A DNA stretch of 40,600 bases from CAZWRV01 sp964636325 (GCA_964636325.1 CAZWRV010000055.1:1-40600); one strand, 5' to 3'; positions 15,335-25,453 are shown, numbered from the stretch's first letter. Program-made: numbers and translations. The notes: a model not told the origin generated them from the sequence alone.

Positions 15335-17617
15335 ATGCGGATTTCGCGGAAATGGTTTTTCATAGTGCCCCTCGTCCTGCTGCTTCTGGGCCTGCTTGCC
15401 CTCATGTTCGCAGCCTCACGGAATCCGGAGCGCAAGATGGACAGGATTGGGCGGGACGTGAAGTCTATCCTGGAAAGCGTTACGGACAACAATGGGGTGC
15501 GCGGGTCGGGCCTTCCCATGCTGATAAAGGCGGCGATGAGGGAGCTAAGGTCGTTCCTCATGAGGAGAAATCCGTCGATGGCCGGCGGCAGCAGCTACGT
15601 CTCGAAATATGATGTCTTCAACAAGATACATGACAAGTATGGGCAGGAGGCCGTGCCCGCCCTGCTTGACGCCTTGAAATCGCATCCGAGGCCGGAGGTG
15701 AGGGAGGCTGCGGCGTATGTCATCGGGAACGGATACTGCAAGGAAACGGACGTCCAGGCGGCGGCAGTCCTTACGAAGGCGATGACGGGCGACAGGGAGC
15801 CGCAGGTGCGCGCTGAAGCGGCGCGATGCCTCAAATATCTCAAGACGGATGACAACATCGACAACCTTCTGTCCGTCTTCAAGAACGACCGTGACGACGA
15901 GGTCCGGTCGGCGGCCGCCGAGACACTGGGCCGTCTGCGCGCGGCAAAGGCGGTTCCGGAATTCATCTCCTTCCTCGGGACGATCAAGGAGGCGGATAAA
16001 ACATCTTCAAGTGCAAGTGCGAACGGTGGATTTCCAGGGAGACGCGCCTTCGTTTCCAGCTTTGGCAAATACACGGTATATGAGAGCGTGGCGGGGGCAT
16101 TGAAGTTCGCGAGGGATCCGGCCGTGGTTCCCGCACTGATCGCCGCAATAAAGGACGTCTCGGACGAGTCTTTCCGTTCGAGGGCGATAAGCACCCTGGA
16201 GGTCTACCATGAGAAGGGCGTATATGACTTCGTGCTTGAAATGCTCAAGAGCGCGCCGGAGCAGAGGGCCAGGGAATCTGCCGCCAGGTCGCTCCGGAAC
16301 TTCGAGGATTTCGGCGCGCTGGACGCCTTATGCGCCGCCCTGGATTCCGAATCGGCCGGCGAAGTCAAGATGGCGATTGCCGAGTCGCTTGAGGATCTAG
16401 GGAGCAGGGCCGGTGTTCCGTTCGTGCTTGAGGAGTTGAAGTCCGGAGGAGCCGACCGCAGGAGCGGCGCGATAAGGCTGCTGGGCCGCCTTGCCGTGGC
16501 CGAGGCTGAGCCGGAGCTTGTCTCAATCCTGCAGGAGCAGGACGGGTCGGGCGAAAGCAGCAATATGGGCGAATACGACCGCGAGAGCGCGGCGGAGGCA
16601 CTCGGCAACCTGAGGCTCGATTCGTCCATCCCGGCGCTGATTACGGCGTCGGAGAAGGATTCGAAACCCAGGGTCAGGGCGGCCGCCGTCGAGGCACTCG
16701 GCAACTTCAATGGTCCTAAAGTGCACGAGTTCCTCTTAAAAACGCTGGACAGCGGTGACTCCGAGATTTCCGGGGCCGCCGCCTCGGCTCTCGGCTCCAT
16801 CGGCAGGCCCGAAGATTCCGCCGTGCTGGTGTCAATGCTCAAGAAGTCGTCGAACAAGAAGCTTCAAAAGAGCCTGGTGCAGGCCCTGGGCGAAATGTGC
16901 GACCCGGCCGCGGCGGATCTAATCCTGCCGCTGCTCGACGACAAGGACAAGGATTTGCAGGACGCATCCTGCTGGGCGCTGGGGCATATCGGCGAGCCAC
17001 GTGCAGTCGAAGCACTCGCCGGGATCCTCTCCGGCAAGGATGGCAACGCCTGCTTCGCCGCGAGCTTCGCACTTGCGGAAATCGGCGATCCGCGCGCGGC
17101 GCCGTTCCTGGAAAAGGCGAAATGGAAAGATGGCGACGAGAATGCCTCACTGGCGGTTAAATGCGCGCTTGCCTTCCTGAATCGTCCGGAAGTGGTTCTC
17201 GATCTCGAAGGGAGGCTGCGCGAGCCCGACAGCGCGGACTGGCAGCGCTTCGCAGCCATCTGCGCTCTCATGCGACTGGATACGGATGACGCCCTGAAAG
17301 TCCTCAAGGAAAACGGCGACGACCAGGTTCCCGAATTCCGCGAGCTTGTCCGCCGGAACCTCGCCGGCGAGGGCGTGAACGCGCTGAAATGCACACTCCA
17401 GTCCAAGAAGAGCGACCACAGGCAGTACAGTGCCAGAATCCTTATGTTCTTCGACGATATCCCCCCGGAAATACTCTCCCTCCTTGACGAGATGGGCGGG
17501 AAAGACCAGGCCAAGGCCGTCCGTGATTCTGCACGCATGGCCGCTAAGCACATCCGGCACCGCGAGGAGCTGAAAAAGGCGGGACTCCTGCCCGCCGCGT
17601 CCATCAAGGGCAAATGA
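15335..17617 (+). CDS. Membrane-anchored HEAT-repeat protein (paralogue 1)
   Basis: 760 aa. MRISRKW then FFIVPLVLLLLGLLALMFAA forms a single N-terminal membrane segment or uncleaved signal. Nearly all the rest is PBS-lyase-type HEAT repeats of about 30 residues: VPALLDALKSHPRPEVREAA (about 105), VPALIAAIKDVSDESFRSRA (about 270), IPALITASEKDSKPRVRAAA (about 435), and ASCWALGHIGEPRAVEALAG (about 545). Such solenoids bind proteins; no enzyme motif is seen. I prefer the ATG at 15335 to 15314 because GGAAAGGAAG is well placed upstream and the paralogue aligns from MRIS. The C-terminus (IRHREELKKAGLLPAASIKG) is shared with the next gene. The partner is unknown. Confidence 0.85.
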   Translation: MRISRKWFFIVPLVLLLLGLLALMFAASRNPERKMDRIGRDVKSILESVTDNNGVRGSGLPMLIKAAMRELRSFLMRRNPSMAGGSSYVSKYDVFNKIHDKYGQEAVPALLDALKSHPRPEVREAAAYVIGNGYCKETDVQAAAVLTKAMTGDREPQVRAEAARCLKYLKTDDNIDNLLSVFKNDRDDEVRSAAAETLGRLRAAKAVPEFISFLGTIKEADKTSSSASANGGFPGRRAFVSSFGKYTVYESVAGALKFARDPAVVPALIAAIKDVSDESFRSRAISTLEVYHEKGVYDFVLEMLKSAPEQRARESAARSLRNFEDFGALDALCAALDSESAGEVKMAIAESLEDLGSRAGVPFVLEELKSGGADRRSGAIRLLGRLAVAEAEPELVSILQEQDGSGESSNMGEYDRESAAEALGNLRLDSSIPALITASEKDSKPRVRAAAVEALGNFNGPKVHEFLLKTLDSGDSEISGAAASALGSIGRPEDSAVLVSMLKKSSNKKLQKSLVQALGEMCDPAAADLILPLLDDKDKDLQDASCWALGHIGEPRAVEALAGILSGKDGNACFAASFALAEIGDPRAAPFLEKAKWKDGDENASLAVKCALAFLNRPEVVLDLEGRLREPDSADWQRFAAICALMRLDTDDALKVLKENGDDQVPEFRELVRRNLAGEGVNALKCTLQSKKSDHRQYSARILMFFDDIPPEILSLLDEMGGKDQAKAVRDSARMAAKHIRHREELKKAGLLPAASIKGK

Positions 17618-17624
17618 GCATAAA

Positions 17625-17648
17625 GTATGTGCTGGCTTCAGCCTGCAC
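17625..17648. repeat. Short dispersed repeat GTATGTGCTGGCTT, copy 2
   Basis: Matches 5561-5584 at 23 of 24 positions. It is followed by TAGGGACAGCCTAAAGGCC and GCCCCTA, which forms another small inverted repeat. It lies between the tandem HEAT genes. Confidence 0.65.
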
Positions 17649-17730
17649 TTCCTCTAGGGACAGCCTAAAGGCCGCCCCTACTTGATGTGCGGCAATGCGC
17701 TTATATCTGCCAGAGAGGATGCGAGTTTCA

Positions 17731-19974
17731 ATGCGGATCTCAAGAGGCATTTTATTGATATCGCTCGCAGTTCTGCTTCTCTTGGGGGTTCTTGCGGCGG
17801 TTGTTTTTGTGCCGCGGCTCTCGAAAAGCAAGACGGACCGTGAAGTCGCCGCGCTTTTGGAAACCGTGACGGACGAGAATTCAGGGCGCTGGTTCAGTCT
17901 TTACCGCCTGGAAAAGTACCTCCCCGGCGAGATCAGGTCTTGCATCAACCTCAGGTTTCCTTTGATCTTCGCCGGAGTCCCTGTTGTCTTGAAGGAAGAT
18001 GTCGCCGAAAAGATACATGTGAACTATGGGGATTCTGCCGTGCCCGCGTTGCTTGACGTGTTGAAAACGAACAGGCGGGCCAAGGTGAGGGAGGCCGCCG
18101 CGTATGCGCTCTGGTTCAACTTCAGCAAGAGCTTGAATCCGGAAGTGGCAGCCGCGTTATGGGATGCGATGAAGTCCGACAAGCATCCGCAGGTGCGCGC
18201 CCAGGCCGCAAGGTGTCTGCGATACTTGAATTCGGAGGAGAACATCGACAATCTGCTTGCCGCCTTCAAAAGTGATTTAGACGAGGTGGTCTGTTCCGCC
18301 GCCGCGTCCTCTCTTGGCTATGTCCAGACGGTCAGGGCAGTTCCTGAATTCATTTCATTTCTCGGTACGATCAAGGAGGCTGAAAAGAAGCTGTTCGGCG
18401 CCGGTACCGCCGCTGCGCCAAGATATCTTGCCGGTCGGCTGATGGTTTATGAATACGTGGCAAGGGCCTTGATGTTTATCCGGGATCCGCGCGCGGTCCC
18501 TGCGCTTGTCAACGCGTCCAATGCTGTTCTTGACCAATCTTTCCGCCTGAAGGCGATTGAGGCCCTCGGATCTTTCGATGACAATGGCGCATTTCTCTTT
18601 TTGGCCGGGACAGTCCGGAACGGCAACGATCCGGACTTGAAAATAGCCGCCGCCCGGTCGCTGGAGAATTACGAGGATTTCGGTGCTGTCGAAGCTCTCA
18701 GCTCAGCCCTGCAAAGCGAAGCGGATAGTTATGTCAAGATGGCGATTGCGGAGTCGCTTGAGCGTCTCAGCAGTGATGCGGCCGTGCCGTTCCTGTTTAA
18801 GGATTTGATGGATGGAGAAGGCGGCCGCAGAGAAAGGACGATAATGCTGCTGGGCCGCCTTGCCGTGGCCGAGGCGGAACCGGAACTTGTCTCAATCCTG
18901 CGGGAAGGGACTGGGCCAAACTCAACAATATTCGATCGCGAGAACGCGGTAAAGGCCCTAGGGAACATACGCCGCGAATCTTCCATCCCCGCGTTGATGT
19001 CCGTATTCGACAATGATCCCGATCCGAGTCTCAGGGTAAAGGCGCTTGAGGCGCTCGGGAATTTCAACGATTCGAAGGTGCATTATAAGATTGTCAAGGC
19101 GTTGAACGGCCAGGGGACAGAGATGGCAAAGGCGGCGGTTTCAGCCCTGGGAAAAATGGGAAAGCCCTGCGATGCCTCCATCCTTGTATCCATACTTGAA
19201 AGAACGGAGGACCGTTATAATCTGCGGGCACCGATGGAGGCCCTCGGAGAGATCGGTGAGGCGGAGACAGCCGCCGCCCTTCTTCCGTTTCTTTATAAGA
19301 TAGGTTCGGACATGTATGACTCATACTGCTGGGCGCTGGGTCATATCGGCGATCCACGGGCTGTCGATACGCTTGGGCGCTTGCTGTCGGAAAACAATGG
19401 TTCGGTCTCTTCAGCCGCCAGTTTCGCGCTCGCTGAGATCGGCGATCCGCGCGCGGTTCCACTCCTGGAGGAAGCCAGAAAGAAAGACAACAGCGACCAT
19501 GTCAAATTTGCCCTTGAATGCTCATTGGCATTTTTAAAGCAGCCGCAGGTGGCCCGAGATTTGGAGAGGCGGCTTCGGATGCCCGGGATCAGAGGCTGGA
19601 TGCGTTTCTACGCCATCTGCGCGCTTCTACGCCTGGGCACGGACGAAGCAAAATCAATTCTGGAGGAGAACAGCGGCGGACGCTTCCCGGAAGAGCGCGA
19701 GTTCTATAGGAGGATCCTATCAGGCGAGGGCGTGAACGCCCTGAAATGCACACTCCAGTCCAAGAAAATCATGCATAGGCTGAACTCCGCCAAGGTCCTG
19801 ATGTTCTTCGACGATGTCCCGCCGGAAATCATTTCAATTATCGACGATATCGGTATGAGGGATCGGGACGAAGAGACGCGCCGGGCGGCACGCATGGCCG
19901 CCAGGCACATCCGGCACCGCGAGGAGCTGAAAAAGGCTGGGCGCCTTCCCTCCGCCTCCATCAAAGGCGATTGA
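17731..19974 (+). CDS. Membrane-anchored HEAT-repeat protein (paralogue 2)
   Basis: 747 aa, a close paralogue of the preceding gene along its whole length, with the same N-terminal anchor (ILLISLAVLLLLGVLAAVVF), HEAT solenoid and C-terminal IRHREELKKAGRLPSASIKG. Repeat examples are VPALLDVLKTNRRAKVREAA (about 100) and AVPALVNASNAVLDQSFRLK (about 255). The start aligned with paralogue 1 is 17731 (MRISRG); GAGAGG lies 12 bp upstream, and ATGs at 17695 and 17719 are alternatives. Some stretches are identical to paralogue 1 at nucleotide level while flanks differ, which suggests conversion or recent duplication. The role is probably scaffolding at the membrane; this is inference. Confidence 0.85.
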   Translation: MRISRGILLISLAVLLLLGVLAAVVFVPRLSKSKTDREVAALLETVTDENSGRWFSLYRLEKYLPGEIRSCINLRFPLIFAGVPVVLKEDVAEKIHVNYGDSAVPALLDVLKTNRRAKVREAAAYALWFNFSKSLNPEVAAALWDAMKSDKHPQVRAQAARCLRYLNSEENIDNLLAAFKSDLDEVVCSAAASSLGYVQTVRAVPEFISFLGTIKEAEKKLFGAGTAAAPRYLAGRLMVYEYVARALMFIRDPRAVPALVNASNAVLDQSFRLKAIEALGSFDDNGAFLFLAGTVRNGNDPDLKIAAARSLENYEDFGAVEALSSALQSEADSYVKMAIAESLERLSSDAAVPFLFKDLMDGEGGRRERTIMLLGRLAVAEAEPELVSILREGTGPNSTIFDRENAVKALGNIRRESSIPALMSVFDNDPDPSLRVKALEALGNFNDSKVHYKIVKALNGQGTEMAKAAVSALGKMGKPCDASILVSILERTEDRYNLRAPMEALGEIGEAETAAALLPFLYKIGSDMYDSYCWALGHIGDPRAVDTLGRLLSENNGSVSSAASFALAEIGDPRAVPLLEEARKKDNSDHVKFALECSLAFLKQPQVARDLERRLRMPGIRGWMRFYAICALLRLGTDEAKSILEENSGGRFPEEREFYRRILSGEGVNALKCTLQSKKIMHRLNSAKVLMFFDDVPPEIISIIDDIGMRDRDEETRRAARMAARHIRHREELKKAGRLPSASIKGD

Positions 19975-19988
19975 TTTGGAAGTAGGCG

Positions 19989-20103
19989 GAGCCGATTTCA
20001 AAACTCTAAAAACGGCGGAATAGAATTCCGCACTCCATCCCGCGGCTGTGGGACAACAGGTGGAGGGTTGAATTCTATTCAACCGCGTTTTAAAATTGGT
20101 TCA
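19989..20103. repeat. MITE-like palindromic element, copy 1
   Basis: It begins GAGCCGATTTCAAAA and ends TTTTAAAATTGGTTCA, which is the reverse complement of TGAACCAATTTTAAAA, so the ends are terminal inverted repeats. The interior has GCGGAATAGAATTCCGC and GGAGGGTTGAATTC-TATTCAACCGC. The same ends and layout occur at 29860-29974. Confidence 0.75.
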
Positions 20104-20133
20104 GGCGCCAAGGCCGCAGTCGACAAGTGTCAA

Positions 20134-20182
20134 CGTGCCAGAGTATCACAGTGTCAAAGTTTTTATCTGGCGCTCTGGCACG
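20134..20182. repeat. Inverted repeat CGTGCCAGAG/CTCTGGCACG
   Basis: Perfect 10-bp arms at 20134-20143 and 20173-20182 flank CACAGTGTCAAAG-containing sequence. It resembles other small dispersed palindromes in this window. It could alternatively be a terminator-like stem, but it lacks a T tract directly after the second arm. Confidence 0.5.
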
Positions 20183-20295
20183 GCGGTTTTCCAAGCAAAA
20201 GCGAGATGACAATCGACTTGTTGCCATCTGCGTCCGAAGAGATACATTATGAAGCGTTGTATGAGCAAAGAATCCTTAAATTGCAGGAATTGAAC

Positions 20296-21084
20296 ATGCG
20301 TAGGATCAGGAAGGGCATCTTTACTCTCATCGAGCTGCTCGTCGTGATAGCGATAATCTCTATCCTTTCGGCGATGCTCCTGCCCGCCTTGTCGAACGCG
20401 CGGAAAAACGTGCGTGTCATGATCTGCCTAAACCAGCAGCACCAGTTCAACATCGCGTGCATGACATATGCGGGCGACTGCAACGAGCTGCCCACGGCGC
20501 AGTTGATCGGCTCCTGGAACCAGGCCAACGGCGGCTACGACGGCGGACAGGTCCACAAGCTGTTCAACAACGGATACATCAAGGACAAGCTTTACGGCAT
20601 GTGCACCCAGGTTAGGGACAAGACGAACGGCGCGTATGACGGCTGGCGGCTGCATTATTCTCAGTGGGAATTCGGCTACAACGTCGGCAACATCATCTAC
20701 TTTCCATACCAGTATTTCGGACCTCGGGACTTCTATGCTCTAAACGGTGATCCGATGACCACCGGCGGCGTCGGGTACCGCTACTGGGACGACACGATGA
20801 CACGGAGCCAGACCATCAGCGTGAAGCTCTGGGAGGAACGCAATGCGACCGCGACCAAGGATACCAACGGCCATTATTTCCTGACCTCAGTGCAGTCGAA
20901 GAACGGTTCCGTCCTGCTCGCAGCATGCGCCGATCCGAAGATGATGGACAACGGCTGGAACGAGGTCGGTCTCTTCGGGCACAACAACGTGATGACCGCC
21001 GTCGCTGGCTCATGGCTGCCGACCGGGAAGGAGTGGCGCAACGCAGTCCGGCTCGACGGCTCCGCATTTACGATCCGCAGGTGA
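20296..21084 (+). CDS. Prepilin-like protein (FTLIE N-terminus, degenerate H-X9-DG)
   Basis: 262 aa. The N-terminus KGIFTLIELLVVIAIISILS is a type IV pilin/pseudopilin signal with Glu at +5, then LLPALSNARKNVRVMICLNQ as in PVC prepilin-like proteins. The residue before Phe is Ile, not Gly. After a Tyr/Asn/Gly-rich globular part, His in LFGHNNVMTAVAG stands where others carry H-X9-DG, but the pair nine residues later is SW, so the motif is degenerate. The ATG at 20296 has AGGAA upstream; longer in-frame sequence does not look like protein. It converges with the next prepilin gene after 59 bp. Probably membrane- or surface-associated; its function is unknown. Confidence 0.85.
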   Translation: MRRIRKGIFTLIELLVVIAIISILSAMLLPALSNARKNVRVMICLNQQHQFNIACMTYAGDCNELPTAQLIGSWNQANGGYDGGQVHKLFNNGYIKDKLYGMCTQVRDKTNGAYDGWRLHYSQWEFGYNVGNIIYFPYQYFGPRDFYALNGDPMTTGGVGYRYWDDTMTRSQTISVKLWEERNATATKDTNGHYFLTSVQSKNGSVLLAACADPKMMDNGWNEVGLFGHNNVMTAVAGSWLPTGKEWRNAVRLDGSAFTIRR

Positions 21085-21143
21085 AACGAGGGTATCTTTT
21101 CCAGCTCCTCAGGATTTTGGGGGGCGGATCTGGTTATAATGCC

Positions 21144-21938
<795 letters not shown>

Positions 21939-21976
21939 TTCAATCCCCTCCGATTTGTCGTCCCACCGTACAAATA

Positions 21977-22005
21977 ATTATATGGCGGATCCCCGCGGAT
22001 GTCAA
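21977..22005 (-). promoter_or_regulatory. Perfect-consensus promoter of the prepilin-like gene
   Basis: On the minus strand: TTGACA (22000-22005), exactly 17 bp, then TATAAT (21977-21982). Both hexamers match the sigma-70 consensus fully. The start codon is 38 bp downstream after a strong ribosome site, which suggests high expression. Confidence 0.85.
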
Positions 22006-22190
22006 TGGCCGGCGGCGGATATGCCGGCCTTTCCCGAACTTTCAGACGCAGATTACTTTAAATAAATATATTATGTGTATATATCATAAAATAAATAATG
22101 TCAAGAAGCGGACCCCGGAAAAACTGCTTTTTTTGAACTGCGTGCTTTGGGCGGGGCTGGGCCCGGGCAGCCGCTTGACTTCTGGATGTT

Positions 22191-22201
22191 ATGTGTCACA
22201 T
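22191..22201. promoter_or_regulatory. Palindrome ATGTGTCACAT upstream of the GH95 gene
   Basis: Perfect 5-bp arms around one base, 62 bp before the GH95 start. It resembles the GTGACATGT palindrome in front of the minus-strand oxidoreductase gene (35234-35249). It is a weak operator candidate. Confidence 0.25.
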
Positions 22202-22263
22202 TTCAACAGCGGCGGCAAAATCGCCTGCCGCGGTCTTCAATATCAGCAAGGGGGATGGACTGG

Positions 22264-24579
22264 ATGGAATACAAGGCCGAGCATCGCATATCGGGAGGGA
22301 CGACCGACTGGATCGACGGGCATCCGCTGGGGAACGGCGACGTCGGGGCGCTTGTCTGGGGCAATCCGCAGAACGTCTATCTCGGTTTTTCAAAGCACGA
22401 CGTGAACGATCTGAGGCGGAATCCGCAGTCCGAGGGATGGCTCCACAGCTACCAGGAGCTGAAGAGGATGGCGGAGGAGGGGAGGCGGGGGCTGGACAAG
22501 CTCTTCGTCCAGAAGATCCCCAGGGCGGGGATCTACAGCGGGCCTTTTCCGCTGCCGTGCGGTAGGCTTGCGCTTGAGATATTCCGCGGAACGCAGACGG
22601 TCGGCTACGCGCAGACCCTGAAGATGAGGGAGGCCGTGTGCGAATGCGTATGCGAGCCGACTCCGGCCGCGAAGAACTGGGGGCATTCCTACGAGCCTGC
22701 AAAGATCAGTTCGTGGATTCATCCGGACAGGAACGTCGCCGTAGTTCAGCTGGAATGCGGAACCGAGACGGCCGCGACTTTCCGATACGACCTCAGCGCA
22801 GAATCGGGCATCCCCACCCTACCTATATGCAAGGTCGATGGGGGCGTGGGCATTCTTTCACAGGAACTTCCGGAGAATACGAGCTATGCCGCGGCGATCG
22901 GAGTCGTGTCGCGTGAATGCAGGATGGCGGCTACGGAGCTTGGAGTATCAGGGGCGCTTCGCTTCGGTGGCAAGGCGGGAAGGGCCGTCATATATATATC
23001 CCTGGCAAGCGGTTATGATTCAGGAAGCGTCGGCGCCCCGGCCTTCGCGGCGGAACTGCTGGCCTGGGCCTTCTGCTCCGGTGTCGATGCTCTGCGGAAT
23101 TCGCACATCGACTGGTGGAGGAAATTCTGGGAGAAATCCGAGATATGGTATGAGGACGAAACGGTCTGCAGGCTCTGGTGGTTCGGGGTCTATGCGCTGG
23201 CCTCCTCGGCGCGTCCGGGGAAGTCTCCTCCGCATCTTCAGGGGATCTGGACGCAGTATGACTGCCCGCCGTGGCATTCGGACTTCCATTTCAACGCCAA
23301 CATCCAGATGGCGCACTGGGTCGCCTGTCCGTCGAACCATCCGGAGCTTCAGGAGGCATTGCTTGATGCATTGCTTGTGAGGTGGAGGGAAAGGCTGAGG
23401 GAGAACGCCTCCATGGTCTATGGCGCACGAGGAGTCGCGTTCCCGCTGTGCTCCGACTGGTTGGGCCGCGCGCTTGGCTGGGGCTACCTCAGCGTCGCGC
23501 TCAGCATGACAGCCTGGATGGCCGAGCATGTCTGGTGGCAGTGGCTGTATACAAGGAACTTGCCTCTTCTGAAGGACCGGATATTCCCGTTTCTCCGCGA
23601 ATGCGTCCAATTCTACTTCGACGTCCTGGTCGAGCGCGAGGACGGGCTTTTCCACATCGCTGTTTCACAGTCGCCGGAGCAGGTCGCCTGGCGTAATGAC
23701 GACGGCGAGGTTTATATCGGGCTGGGTTCGGATCCGGCCATCGATCTGGTTTTCATCCGGGAGCTTATGAAGTCTTTCATGGACGCGGGGAAAATTCTTG
23801 GCGTCGACGACGAGGACGTGAAGAAGGCGGCGGATGTGCTGAAAAGGCTTCCGCAAAATCCTGTCGGCGAAGGCGTCCTTATTGATTTCGCCGTCGGCTT
23901 CTTCCATGAAGGGGATGCTCCGGGGCATTTCAAGGTCTGCCACAGGCATCCGAGCCGCCTCTCCGGAATCTTCCCGGCGGAGGAGATCAATTCCTCGTCG
24001 CCGAAAGAAGTCCTTGAACTTGGAATGCGATCCTTCAGGGAATTCATGGGCTACGGCGATGCCGGCTTCACTGGCTGGTCGACGGCCTGGCAGGCGGCGA
24101 TAGCGGCGAGGCTCGGGCTTGCGGACGAAGCGGAACGGATACTGCGGATTCAGCAGGAGCATTTCACATTGAAGGGGCTTTTCAACAGCCACAACTCGGT
24201 CAGCGGAAAATACGGCATGGCCGGCGGACCGCTCTTCCAGATAGACGGCACGCTCGGTTCCGCGGCCGCGGTAAATGAAATGCTCCTCCAGAGCACCGGC
24301 GGACTCATCAGGGTCTTCCCTGCGGTTCCGGAAAAGCGGAAGGCCTCCTTCAGGAATCTCAGGGCGCAGGGCGCGTTCCTGGTCAGCGCGGAAAAGGATG
24401 AAACCGGAACCAGATTTGTCGAAATCCTTTCCGAGACGGAATCCATTGCGGCCGTTTCAAACCCCTGGCCCGGCCGCGAAGTCCGCATCGAAGAAGGAGG
24501 CGGATCTCGCAAGGCCGCCGGCGAGCGGATAAGCATCCCTATCGGCAGGGGGCAGAAAGTCCGCCTTGTGCGAGCTTAG
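22264..24579 (+). CDS. Glycoside hydrolase, GH95-type (alpha-L-fucosidase/galactosidase), cytoplasmic
   Basis: 771 aa. GH95 enzymes invert alpha-1,2-fucosyl or related alpha-L-galactosyl bonds. Family blocks are visible: WIDGHPLGNGDVGALVWG at the N-terminus, HLQGIWTQYDCPPWHSDFHF followed by NAN (Asn344 and Asn346 at the base positions), SQSPEQVAW with Glu472 at the acid position, and PLFQIDGTLG with Asp661. The end (GLIRVFPAVPEKRKASFRNL) is the usual closing beta domain. No signal peptide is present. The ATG at 22264 has AAGGGGG nine bases upstream; the ATG at 22255 is too close to it, and further upstream codons are not protein-like. With GH29 it points to fucose-containing substrates. Specificity is uncertain because the family includes alpha-galactosidases. 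Confidence 0.82.
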   Translation: MEYKAEHRISGGTTDWIDGHPLGNGDVGALVWGNPQNVYLGFSKHDVNDLRRNPQSEGWLHSYQELKRMAEEGRRGLDKLFVQKIPRAGIYSGPFPLPCGRLALEIFRGTQTVGYAQTLKMREAVCECVCEPTPAAKNWGHSYEPAKISSWIHPDRNVAVVQLECGTETAATFRYDLSAESGIPTLPICKVDGGVGILSQELPENTSYAAAIGVVSRECRMAATELGVSGALRFGGKAGRAVIYISLASGYDSGSVGAPAFAAELLAWAFCSGVDALRNSHIDWWRKFWEKSEIWYEDETVCRLWWFGVYALASSARPGKSPPHLQGIWTQYDCPPWHSDFHFNANIQMAHWVACPSNHPELQEALLDALLVRWRERLRENASMVYGARGVAFPLCSDWLGRALGWGYLSVALSMTAWMAEHVWWQWLYTRNLPLLKDRIFPFLRECVQFYFDVLVEREDGLFHIAVSQSPEQVAWRNDDGEVYIGLGSDPAIDLVFIRELMKSFMDAGKILGVDDEDVKKAADVLKRLPQNPVGEGVLIDFAVGFFHEGDAPGHFKVCHRHPSRLSGIFPAEEINSSSPKEVLELGMRSFREFMGYGDAGFTGWSTAWQAAIAARLGLADEAERILRIQQEHFTLKGLFNSHNSVSGKYGMAGGPLFQIDGTLGSAAAVNEMLLQSTGGLIRVFPAVPEKRKASFRNLRAQGAFLVSAEKDETGTRFVEILSETESIAAVSNPWPGREVRIEEGGGSRKAAGERISIPIGRGQKVRLVRA

Positions 24580-24596
24580 AAATAGCGCCATCTCAT

Positions 24597-24624
24597 TTGG
24601 GACATCAAGCTGAAGCGTTATATT
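24597..24624 (+). promoter_or_regulatory. Possible promoter of hisF
   Basis: TTGGGA (24597-24602), a 16-bp spacer, and TATATT (24619-24624), 64 bp before the hisF start. The hexamers match 4/6 and 5/6 of the consensus. It begins 17 bp after the GH95 stop, so hisF need not depend on read-through. Confidence 0.4.
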
Positions 24625-24688
24625 ACAGGGATTCGGCCCCAGCTCCAGCATATGGCCGCCATTGTTTTTATAACCTGCGGGGGACAAG

Positions 24689-25453
24689 ATGGTGAAAGTT
24701 AGGATTATGCCGTGTCTTGACATGAAAGACGGCCGCGTCGTTAAGGGCGTGAACTTTGTCAACCTGAAGGATGCCGGCGATCCGGTGCAGAACGCGAAGT
24801 TCTACCAGAGCGAGGGCGCCGACGAACTGGCGATGCTCGACATCGCCGCGACTCTTGAAAACAGGAAAACCCGTCTCGAATGGGTGCGGAATGTCGCGGC
24901 TGTTATTTCTATTCCTCTAACGGTCGGGGGCGGCATTGCAAGCCTCGAAGACATACGGCTTACTCTTGCGGCCGGCGCCTCGAATGTCTCGATGAACAGC
25001 GCGGCTGTCAAAGATCCGTCCCTTGTGGAAAATGCAGCACGCGAATTCGGCTCCGCGCGTATAACCGTGGCAGTTGATGCGCGCAGAAACAAGGCGATGC
25101 CGTCGGGCTTCGAACTGGTGGTCTCCGGCGGCACCAAGCCTGTCGGAAAGGACGCTGTGGCCTGGGCGAGGAAGTGCCAGGATCTGGGCGCGGGCGTAAT
25201 TCTGCCGACAAGCATGGACGGCGACGGCACCCTGGCGGGCTACGACCTCGAGTTCACAAGGGCGATCGCAGATGCGGTCACCGTGCCCGTAGTCGCCTCA
25301 GGCGGCGCCGGAAAGCTCGAGCATTTTTACGACGGCGCGGTGAAGGGCGGCGCGCAGATACTGCTCGCGGCGTCGGTGTTCCATTTCAGGACTTTCCGCA
25401 TCAAGGAGGTCAAGGAGTATCTCCGCGGGCGCGGACTCCAGGTCCATCTCTGA
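24689..25453 (+). CDS. hisF: Imidazole glycerol phosphate synthase cyclase subunit
   Basis: 254 aa. HisF uses ammonia channelled from HisH to convert PRFAR to imidazole glycerol phosphate and AICAR in histidine synthesis, in the cytoplasm. The (beta/alpha)8 barrel has catalytic Asp11 (PCLDMKDGRVVKGVNF) and Asp130 (ITVAVDARR). The two phosphate loops are LTVGGGIASLEDI (about 77-89) and PVVASGGAGKLEHF. ILPTSMDGDGTLAGYD is the active-site strand, with Gly where many homologues have Arg. The length is typical. The ATG follows GGGGGACAAG. No other his gene is nearby, so histidine genes appear scattered. It converges with the nucleotidyltransferase gene. Confidence 0.93.
   Translation: MVKVRIMPCLDMKDGRVVKGVNFVNLKDAGDPVQNAKFYQSEGADELAMLDIAATLENRKTRLEWVRNVAAVISIPLTVGGGIASLEDIRLTLAAGASNVSMNSAAVKDPSLVENAAREFGSARITVAVDARRNKAMPSGFELVVSGGTKPVGKDAVAWARKCQDLGAGVILPTSMDGDGTLAGYDLEFTRAIADAVTVPVVASGGAGKLEHFYDGAVKGGAQILLAASVFHFRTFRIKEVKEYLRGRGLQVHL

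Larger units (their letters stand above)
19975..20295. other. Intergenic region before the first prepilin-like gene
   Basis: 321 bp with no gene. It holds the 115-bp MITE-like element (19989-20103) and an inverted repeat CGTGCCAGAG/CTCTGGCACG (20134-20182). A weak promoter-like pair follows (TTGCCA near 20220, 18-bp spacer, CATTAT near 20244), then the ribosome site AGGAA ahead of the ATG at 20296. Confidence 0.5.
21939..22263. other. Divergent regulatory region between a prepilin-like gene and the GH95 gene
   Basis: 325 bp with no gene. It contains the minus-strand consensus promoter (21977-22005), an AT-rich tract at 22051-22100 that may carry the GH95 promoter, a G/C-rich inverted stretch near 22155-22172, and the palindrome ATGTGTCACAT (22191-22201). 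The GH95 ribosome site AAGGGGG is at 22248-22254. Confidence 0.55.
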
